10,650 nucleotides of DNA from Lentimicrobiaceae bacterium. GTDB taxonomy: Bacteria; Bacteroidota; Bacteroidia; Bacteroidales; WCHB1-69. Positions 1 through 6,015 of this stretch are shown one piece after another. The position numbers and the translations under genes are program-made. The stretch is taken from the NCBI GenBank assembly GCA_009776395.1, contig WRNX01000039.1, forward strand, positions 1-10,650, in the 5' to 3' direction. Under the pieces are notes generated by a model. It saw only the letters and a program-made list of their open reading frames with translations. It was not told the DNA's origin and made no database searches. The first letter of the stretch is position 1. Each line of letters opens with the position of its first letter.

Positions 1-357
1 AAAGGCACGTTGTTGGTTTCTGCCCGCAAAATTACCGATGGGATGGCAATTTGCGCCGCGCACTCCATTGCAGAGTTTGCAGAAAATAGAGGCATCCATT
101 TAGAAAACATAATGCCCAATATGTTAGAATGGGAACTCTTTCCAAAAGTAGCCGCCGATGTTGCCATGCAGGCAATAAAAGAGGGAGTTGCGCTCAAAAA
201 CCTTTCCTGGAAACAAGTGTATGAGGCTGCCAAAAGCGACATCCTTGAAGTGCAGGAATTAACAAAGTTGTTACAAGAAAAAGGATATATAAAACAAATC
301 AAGGAAGAAGTGATAAGAGAAGTAGCGAGAGAAGTGATTGAAGAAATTAATAAATGA
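1..357 (+). CDS. Malic enzyme (oxaloacetate-decarboxylating), C-terminal part
   Basis: Only the last 118 codons are present; the reading frame is open at the left edge, so the gene starts outside the window. The stretch LVSARKITDGMA followed by AAHSIAEFAENRG and the EWELFPKVAADVAMQAI segment is the typical C-terminal part of the NAD(P)-binding domain of bacterial malic enzymes, which convert malate to pyruvate and CO2 in the cytosol. The chain ends about 60 residues later in a charged helix rich in Glu, Lys and Arg (ending EEINK). No phosphotransacetylase-like domain follows, so this is the short form and not the roughly 760-residue MaeB-type fusion common in Gram-negatives. NAD versus NADP preference cannot be judged from this part. 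The next gene starts 124 bp downstream on the same strand. Confidence 0.85.
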   Translation, partial: KGTLLVSARKITDGMAICAAHSIAEFAENRGIHLENIMPNMLEWELFPKVAADVAMQAIKEGVALKNLSWKQVYEAAKSDILEVQELTKLLQEKGYIKQIKEEVIREVAREVIEEINK

Positions 358-481
358 TTTTTCTGCAAAAAAGATTGTGATATTATTTATACTTTAAATA
401 CAAAAAAAGCGTTAGCAGAATTATTATAAAAACAATGAACAATTAGTAGTTAGGAATTGAACTTTTTACACCCTATTATAA

Positions 482-1735
482 ATGAAAGATATTTTTCAAC
501 GAATTAAAGAAACGCCAGGTCCGTTAGGACAATACCAACATTTGGCGGATGGCTATTTTATGTTTCCAAAATTAGAGGGAGAAATTCAACCCAAAATGAT
601 CTTCAACGGTAAAGAAGTGTTGAATTGGAGTTTAAACAACTATTTGGGGCTTGCCAACCACCCTGAAGTACGTGAAGCAGATGCACAAGCCGCTAAAGAT
701 TACGGAATGGGATACCCCATGGGCGCAAGAATGATGTCGGGAGACAGTAAATTTCACAATAAATTAGAACAGGAATTAGCCGATTTTGTTGGCAAACCCG
801 CCGGATATTTGATGAATTTCGGCTATCAGGGAATGGTCTCTATTATTGACGTATTAACCACCCGAAGAGATGTAATTGTTTACGACAGCGAAGCGCATGC
901 CTGTATCTTGGACGGAATGCGCCTCAGTTTGGCAAAACGATTCGTATTTCAACATAATGATATGGATAGTTTGCGCAAACAACTGCAAAATGCGCTCCCC
1001 GTAGCTGAACAAAACGGCGGCGGTATCCTTGTAATTACAGAAGGCGTATTTGGAATGGCAGGAGACATCGGTAAATTGGACAAGATTGTGGAAATGAAAA
1101 AAGAGTTTCCGTTCCGATTGTTAGTGGATGACGCGCACGGTTTTGGGACGATGGGAAAAACAGGCGCAGGCGTTGCCGAACATCTGAATTGTACCGATGG
1201 CGTAGATGTTTTCTTTGGAACATTCGCCAAAAGTATGGCAGGAATTGGCGCGTTTGTACTCTCTGAAAGAGAAATTATTGATCATCTACGTTTTAACATG
1301 CGTTCTCAAATTTTTGCCAAATCGCTTCCGATGCCTATGGTAATTGGCGGTTTAAAACGGTTAGAACTTCTTAAAAATAAACATGAACTTCGCGAACAAT
1401 TGTGGAACATCGTAAAAGCATTACAAAAAGGATTGAAAGAGAAAGGATTTAATATTGGAAAAACAGAATCACCCGTAACTCCCGTGTATTTTGAAGGAGG
1501 ACCCGAACAAGGCACTAATGTAGTGGTTGACCTCAGAGAAAACTACGGAATTTTCTGCTCCATCGTAACCTATCCCGTAATTCCAAAAGGACTTATCATG
1601 CTCCGCTTAATCCCCACCGCTGTGCATACTTTGGAAGATGTGGAACGTACCATTCAAGTATTTAGTGAAGTAAAAGAAAAATTACCACAAGGATTTTATG
1701 ATAAACCTATTCCATTTAAAAATTTGAACATATAA
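482..1735 (+). CDS. Alpha-oxoamine synthase, serine palmitoyltransferase / sulfonolipid-synthase type
   Basis: This 417-residue protein is a fold-type I PLP enzyme that should join an amino acid to an acyl-CoA or acyl-ACP with loss of CO2. Visible motifs are NNYLGLANHP (52-61), H139 in DSEAHA (predicted to stack on PLP), TEGVFGMAGD (186-195), DDAHGFG (216-222, with D216 and H219 binding the cofactor) and TFAKS, whose K250 should be the Schiff-base lysine. A conserved MRSQIFAKSLPMP stretch lies at 273-285. The N-terminal GPLGQYQHLADGYFMFPKLEGE region matches, from memory, a family widespread in Bacteroidota that includes sphingolipid- and capnine/sulfobacin-type acyltransferases. It differs from Kbl (glycine C-acetyltransferase) and BioF in that N-terminal region. 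The amino-acid acceptor (serine, cysteate, other) cannot be read directly. The stop codon overlaps the start of the next gene, so the two are probably translationally coupled. There is no Shine-Dalgarno; the ATG at 482 fits the family N-terminus. Confidence 0.8.
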   Translation: MKDIFQRIKETPGPLGQYQHLADGYFMFPKLEGEIQPKMIFNGKEVLNWSLNNYLGLANHPEVREADAQAAKDYGMGYPMGARMMSGDSKFHNKLEQELADFVGKPAGYLMNFGYQGMVSIIDVLTTRRDVIVYDSEAHACILDGMRLSLAKRFVFQHNDMDSLRKQLQNALPVAEQNGGGILVITEGVFGMAGDIGKLDKIVEMKKEFPFRLLVDDAHGFGTMGKTGAGVAEHLNCTDGVDVFFGTFAKSMAGIGAFVLSEREIIDHLRFNMRSQIFAKSLPMPMVIGGLKRLELLKNKHELREQLWNIVKALQKGLKEKGFNIGKTESPVTPVYFEGGPEQGTNVVVDLRENYGIFCSIVTYPVIPKGLIMLRLIPTAVHTLEDVERTIQVFSEVKEKLPQGFYDKPIPFKNLNI

Positions 1736-2631
1736 TGATAACAAAACTTGAACAGGTAATAGACTTAGTTAAATCTAAACCCAAAAAAAGATTGGTGGCA
1801 GCCTTTGCCAACGATGACCATACCATTGAAGCCGTAAACCACGCTGTAGAACTTAATATTGTGGATGCTACTTTGGTGGGCGATGAAACAATGATTCATC
1901 AAGTATGTAAACAATTAAACATTGATTTTGGCAAATTCACTATTATTCATGAACCTGATGAGCTGAAAGCGGCTACTAAAAGTTGCGACCTGATTAACCA
2001 AAAAGAGGCGGATATATTGATGAAAGGAGCGTTGTCAACCGACAAATATATGCGCGCCATTTTACATAAAGAGCAAGGTTTATGCCCGCCCAACGCGGTG
2101 CTTTCGCATATTGCCGTTTTTGAAAATCCGAGTTATCATAAATTGCTTATTGCCAGCGACTGTGCTATTATTCCTGCTCCGGATTTGAAACAAAAACAGG
2201 TGATCTTACAATATATTATTAAAACGGCACACGCCATTGGCATAATGCAGCCCAAAATAGCGATTATAACAGCTACTGAGCAGATGTCGGTAGGAATGCC
2301 AGCCTGTGTTGATGCGGCAATTCTTTCTAAAATGGCGGACAGAGGGCAAATTAGCGGTGCCTTAATTGATGGTCCGTTATCTTTGGATGTGGCAGTGGAT
2401 GAAGAAGCGGCTAAGATTAAAAAGATGACAGGAGGTGTTGCCGGTGATGCAGATGGATTGCTTTTCCCAAATATTGAAAGTGGGAACGTTTTTTATAAAT
2501 GCTGCACCAAATTTAACCATGCCGAAGTGGGGGCATTCCTTGCAGGCGCAAAAGTACCCTGTGTCCTCTCTTCCCGTGGAGATTCTTCACTTACAAAACT
2601 GTATTCTATTGCTATTGCGGCGGCTTTATAG
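1735..2631 (+). CDS. ptb: Phosphate butyryltransferase-like phosphate acyltransferase
   Basis: This 298-residue protein belongs to the PTA/PTB family, which interconverts acyl-CoA plus phosphate with acyl-phosphate plus CoA in the cytosol. Typical segments are EADILMKGALSTDKYMRAIL (91-110), SDCAIIPAPDLKQKQ (141-155), DGPLSLDVAVDEEAAK (212-227), GDADGLLFPNIESGNVFYK (237-255) and a C-terminal LSSRGDSSLTKLYSIA. The length and the DGPLSLD/GDAD pattern favour the butyryl or branched-acyl Ptb type over the longer acetyl-specific Pta. Acyl chain preference remains inferred. Its ATG shares one base with the stop of the preceding alpha-oxoamine synthase. The usual partner butyrate kinase (buk), often the next gene in fermenters, is absent here; a fused dehydrogenase follows instead after 114 bp. 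Confidence 0.85.
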   Translation: MITKLEQVIDLVKSKPKKRLVAAFANDDHTIEAVNHAVELNIVDATLVGDETMIHQVCKQLNIDFGKFTIIHEPDELKAATKSCDLINQKEADILMKGALSTDKYMRAILHKEQGLCPPNAVLSHIAVFENPSYHKLLIASDCAIIPAPDLKQKQVILQYIIKTAHAIGIMQPKIAIITATEQMSVGMPACVDAAILSKMADRGQISGALIDGPLSLDVAVDEEAAKIKKMTGGVAGDADGLLFPNIESGNVFYKCCTKFNHAEVGAFLAGAKVPCVLSSRGDSSLTKLYSIAIAAAL

Positions 2632-2674
2632 ACAATTTTTTATTTTAATAGGTGTTAAGGAAGCAAGTGCGACA

Positions 2675-2703
2675 AAAAAAATTATAACGATACTAATTTT
2701 TTT
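2675..2703 (+). terminator. AT-only inverted repeat after ptb, possible weak terminator
   Basis: AAAAAAATTA at 2675-2684 is the perfect complement of TAATTTTTTT at 2694-2703, giving a 10-bp stem with a 9-base loop. It lies 43 bases after the ptb stop, and the 3' arm ends in a T run. The stem has no G:C pairs, so it would be weak and may only reflect base composition. If it works, it separates the ptb transcript from the downstream dehydrogenase gene. Confidence 0.3.
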
Positions 2704-2709
2704 ATCGAA

Positions 2710-2741
2710 TTTGTTATTTTCGCAACCTTTTTTTACATTAC
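2710..2741 (+). promoter_or_regulatory. Weak promoter candidate for the fused dehydrogenase
   Basis: Two imperfect Bacteroidota-type readings are possible. One uses TATTTTCG at 2715-2722 as the -7 element (consensus TAnnTTTG, one mismatch), with no good -33 upstream. The other uses TTTG at 2710-2713 as -33 and TACATTAC at 2734-2741 as -7, spaced 20 bases; this would give an almost leaderless mRNA. Neither is strong. The rest of the 114-bp spacer is AT-rich without other recognisable sites. Confidence 0.25.
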
Positions 2742-2745
2742 TTTT

Positions 2746-5700
2746 ATGCACAAAATTGATATTCATCCTATATTAGAGATTCCTAAAAACAAAGAGATTA
2801 CATTTATTTTTAATGGAAAAAAAGTAGTTGGTCATGAAGGCTATACTATCGCCGCTGCGCTTCATCAAGCCGGTTTTCCTATCCATAGCCATAGTATTGA
2901 AGGACGAGAACGCAGTTTAGAGTGCGGTATCGGCAAGTGCGGCGCCTGCGAAATGTTGGTGGACGGAAAGATTAAAAGAATTTGTATCACCAAAGTGGAC
3001 GGAGTAAAGGAAGTTGCAGAAGTTGATAACCGTCAATTTCAACCGGCGGAAAAAACTAACCGCCGATTTCAACCGGCGGAAAAAGATAAAATCTATAAAA
3101 CCCGCGTGGCAATAATCGGTGCAGGTCCTGCAGGATTGGCTTGCAGAGAAGAATTGAACAAATATAATATTCCTAATATTGTGATTGATAACAACGATAG
3201 TGTTGGCGGTCAGTTTAATATGCAAACCCATCAATTTTTCTTTTTTGAAAAGGAAAAACTATACGGTGGCATGCGTGGATTTGAAATTTCATCACACCTT
3301 GCCGGAAACGACCATACGGGAATATTTCTCAATTCTACCGTTTGGGATATTTTGGAAGGAAAACGACTTGCTGTAAAAAACCTCAATACCGATGAAATTT
3401 ACTATGTGGATGCCGAGTATTTGATGGTGGCAACAGGCGCTGTGCCTTTTATGCCCGCTTTTGAAAACGATGATCTTCCGGGCGTTTATACCGCTGCCGT
3501 GTTGCAAAAAATGATGAACATTGAACACACATTATTGGGCAAACGAATTTTGTCTATCGGCGCTGGAAATATTGGATATTTAACCTCCTATCAGGCAACA
3601 CAGGCAGGAGCGCAAGTAGTGGCAATTGTGGAAGCAATGGATAAAGAAGGCGGATTTCCCGTGCAGGCAAATCGCGTGAGAAGATTAGGAATTCCGGTAC
3701 TCACCTCGCATATCCTCCTCAAAGCAATTCCAAACGAAGACCATACAGGTATCGTGGGCGCTGTGGTTGCTGAATGTAAAAACTTTATGCCTGTACCAGG
3801 AACAGAAAAAATTATCAACGATATTGATCTTATTAATATTTGTACCGGCTTAATTCCCGATGATCAACTGTTGACCAAAGGAAAAATAGTATTTGGCGAA
3901 AAAACGTTTGGCGCAGGAGATGCCGTAAGAGTGGGTGAAGGCACTTGCGCTGTTTTACGAGGAAAGCAGGCGGCATTAGAAATTGCAATGGCTTGCGACA
4001 AACGAGTTTCTTACGATGAGTATTTAGAACTTTCAAAAGAATATATTGATTCGCAGCAACATCCGGTAAAAATTTTAGAAAAACCAGAGTTGCCCTCAAT
4101 GGAAAGAATGCAACAAAAACCTTTTGTAGTTGCCGATTGTATCTACGCTTTTGCGTGCAATCCGTGTGTCTTTTCCTGCCCTAAAAATGCAATTCAAAAA
4201 TCTTCAACCTCAACAATTCCTGTTATTGATTACGAAAAATGTATTGGATGTATGGATTGTGTGAGCAGATGTCCGGGATTGGCAATTTTTGGCTATAATT
4301 TGAATAAAAACCAACTATTTTTACCCATAGAAAATTTTGTTGAAGAAAATGATGAAGTGTTTTTAGTGAATAATCAAGGCGAAAAATTAGGAGAAGGAAT
4401 AATTGAAAAAGTGTTATGTAAACCCAATAAAACAAACGTTGCGCGCATAAAATCTGTAACACTTGACAAAGCGGAATTAACTGAAGTTACAGGATTTATA
4501 CCCAAAGAAAAATATCCCAAATCTTTAAATATTATTCCAAACACTGAAACCAAACAAGCGCCCACTTTCATTTGTCATTGCGACGATGTAAATTTGGAAG
4601 TTATACTTAAAATAGTAGGCGAAAGAAAGATGATTTCAGCAGATGAGTTGAAGCATACTACCCGTTTGGGAATGGGGGCGTGTAGAGGAAAACGTTGTAT
4701 TCCCCGCATTCGCCAAATATTACGAAGCAAAGGAATTGAATTGCTTGGAGATGCAACGCCCAGAGCGCCGCTATCTAATCAATTGAATTTGAATGAAATC
4801 TATCCTTCATCGGAACAACCACAATTTATTACCAATATTCGTACGCAGAAAACCCGCAGCGTGAATTGTGAGATTTTTATTGCAGGCGGTGGAATTGCAG
4901 GCAGCGCACTTTTTCGCTATTTTACCGAAAATGGCAAAAAAACAATACTTGCCAATGCAGAACAGGGTGGTTCATGGAGAAATATTGCCGGAGGACGCCC
5001 TGCATTTTCTGTTCCCGAAATTGCCGACATTGCGCAAAATAATCTTAAACTGTTTAAAGAACTGCAACAAATTACCAACATCAACTTTAAACCCATCCGC
5101 TATGTGGGGTTTGCGCATGATGAACCCACCTACAAAGCATTAGAGGCTTCCAAAGCGTGGTCGGATGCATATATGGTGGATAAAAAAGATTTTCAAAAAG
5201 AGATTACCCCCTATTTCAATCCTGATTTAAACACCTATCAAGCAGCGTTAATTACCCACGATTGCTGGCAGGCAACGCCAGGTTTAGTGTTAGATGCGAT
5301 AAGAACTATTGCAGTGAAAAACGGAGGAATTTTGTTAGATGATGCCACCTTAGTAGAAATTCAAAAAACAGCGCACGGTTTTATGGCGTTGGTATTAGAA
5401 CACGACAAAACATACACCGAATATCATTGTGAACACTTTGTGAACGCACTGGGCGCTCATGCCGCGCATTTTGCTTTACAATTGGGTATTGAAACAGGAT
5501 TGTATCCGGTAAAACATCAGGCGTTCATTACCAAACGGTTACCATTAATTGGAAAAGATGGTGATGCTTTAGATATGATGATTGACCGCAGACGCTATAA
5601 AAACTTTAGCGCTGTTTATGGACAACAATTAGCCGAAACAGGACAAATTATTGGTTGCGCTTCTCCCGCCTGCGACCCGATAGAGGCTCGGCAAGATTTA

Positions 5701-5991
5701 CGCGCTAATTCTAAAGAGTTTATGGAAATTATTTCGGAAATATTTACCGGCTGGATTCCACAATTAGGAAGCGTTACTTTTCAAGCATTTTGGTCGGGAT
5801 ATTATGTTGAACCAAGATATATTGTAGATACAGATAACGGCTTGCTTGTAGGTTTGCGCGGACACGGCTTTATGTTAGGACAATATTTGGCAAAACTTTA
5901 TGTAGATAAATATCTGGGAAAACAAGTTCCTGAATATATGAAACAATTAGCGCTGAATGGAGAAGGACTGAGCGAAAAAGCATTTAAGTAA
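2746..5991 (+). CDS. Fused multi-domain iron-sulfur flavoprotein dehydrogenase (HcnABC / dye-linked proline dehydrogenase-like)
   Basis: This 1081-residue chain contains five redox modules. (1) A Fer2-type [2Fe-2S] domain has C60, C65, C68 and C80. (2) A two-Rossmann flavin domain has GAGPAG at 125-130 and GAGNIG at 272-277, resembling HcnB and the sarcosine oxidase alpha subunit. (3) A ferredoxin-like Cys pair comprises C465/C471/C474/C478-Pro and the classical C499/C502/C505/C509-Pro. A roughly 90-residue beta-rich spacer follows. (4) A BFD-like [2Fe-2S] site has C610, C612, C646 and C651. (5) A DAO-type FAD domain has GGGIAG at 714-719 and a C-terminal GLRGHGFMLGQYLAK, as in HcnC, sarcosine oxidase beta and proline dehydrogenase beta. 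I see no signal peptide, so it should be cytosolic. The likely role is oxidation of an amino acid or secondary amine (glycine, sarcosine, proline or hydroxyproline type), with electrons passed through the clusters; the substrate is unknown. The ATG at 2746 gives a normal Fer2 N-terminus. The gene ends 24 bp from a convergent gene. Confidence 0.85.
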   Translation: MHKIDIHPILEIPKNKEITFIFNGKKVVGHEGYTIAAALHQAGFPIHSHSIEGRERSLECGIGKCGACEMLVDGKIKRICITKVDGVKEVAEVDNRQFQPAEKTNRRFQPAEKDKIYKTRVAIIGAGPAGLACREELNKYNIPNIVIDNNDSVGGQFNMQTHQFFFFEKEKLYGGMRGFEISSHLAGNDHTGIFLNSTVWDILEGKRLAVKNLNTDEIYYVDAEYLMVATGAVPFMPAFENDDLPGVYTAAVLQKMMNIEHTLLGKRILSIGAGNIGYLTSYQATQAGAQVVAIVEAMDKEGGFPVQANRVRRLGIPVLTSHILLKAIPNEDHTGIVGAVVAECKNFMPVPGTEKIINDIDLINICTGLIPDDQLLTKGKIVFGEKTFGAGDAVRVGEGTCAVLRGKQAALEIAMACDKRVSYDEYLELSKEYIDSQQHPVKILEKPELPSMERMQQKPFVVADCIYAFACNPCVFSCPKNAIQKSSTSTIPVIDYEKCIGCMDCVSRCPGLAIFGYNLNKNQLFLPIENFVEENDEVFLVNNQGEKLGEGIIEKVLCKPNKTNVARIKSVTLDKAELTEVTGFIPKEKYPKSLNIIPNTETKQAPTFICHCDDVNLEVILKIVGERKMISADELKHTTRLGMGACRGKRCIPRIRQILRSKGIELLGDATPRAPLSNQLNLNEIYPSSEQPQFITNIRTQKTRSVNCEIFIAGGGIAGSALFRYFTENGKKTILANAEQGGSWRNIAGGRPAFSVPEIADIAQNNLKLFKELQQITNINFKPIRYVGFAHDEPTYKALEASKAWSDAYMVDKKDFQKEITPYFNPDLNTYQAALITHDCWQATPGLVLDAIRTIAVKNGGILLDDATLVEIQKTAHGFMALVLEHDKTYTEYHCEHFVNALGAHAAHFALQLGIETGLYPVKHQAFITKRLPLIGKDGDALDMMIDRRRYKNFSAVYGQQLAETGQIIGCASPACDPIEARQDLRANSKEFMEIISEIFTGWIPQLGSVTFQAFWSGYYVEPRYIVDTDNGLLVGLRGHGFMLGQYLAKLYVDKYLGKQVPEYMKQLALNGEGLSEKAFK
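3027..3086 (+). repeat. In-frame 30-bp tandem repeat with hairpin potential in the interdomain linker
   Basis: Two 30-bp units (3027-3056 and 3057-3086) agree at 26 of 30 positions and share the core ATTTCAACCGGCGGAAAAA. They encode NRQFQPAEKT and NRRFQPAEKD (residues 95-114), exactly between the Fer2 domain and the first flavin domain. The second unit can fold with CCGCCG (3060-3065) against CGGCGG (3074-3079), with an 8-base loop. CGGCGG of unit one (3044-3049) can instead pair with the same CCGCCG. The unit is GC-rich in an AT-rich gene. This resembles a small palindromic REP-type element carried as translated linker; whether it is dispersed in the genome cannot be seen here. Confidence 0.8.
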
Positions 5992-6015
5992 TGAATAATA
6001 ATAAAATGCTCTATA

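Noticed and set aside
949..1230. Minus-strand open frames inside the alpha-oxoamine synthase (also 1035-1223 and 1306-1515)
   Set aside because: They lie opposite a strongly conserved coding sequence, have low-complexity translations without recognisable motifs, and have no start signals.
482..1735. Glycine C-acetyltransferase (Kbl) in a threonine degradation pathway with ptb and a glycine-type dehydrogenase
   Set aside because: The N-terminal third and the MRSQIFAKSLPMP region fit the Bacteroidota lipid-type synthase group better, and no threonine dehydrogenase is nearby.
2435..2776. Plus-strand open frame spanning the end of ptb and the start of the fused dehydrogenase
   Set aside because: Its translation is a frame-shifted shadow of ptb followed by hydrophobic residues from the AT-rich spacer; the real genes on both sides explain the region.
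3027..3086. CRISPR array
   Set aside because: There are only two units, directly adjacent with no spacers, inside a coding frame.
2746..5991. Plain sarcosine oxidase or HcnABC assignment
   Set aside because: The modules are shared, but the added 4Fe-4S pair and the single-chain layout do not match either enzyme. Naming a substrate would be guesswork.
5992..6015. Bidirectional terminator between the convergent genes
   Set aside because: The 24-bp gap is AT-rich but shows no inverted repeat able to form a stem.
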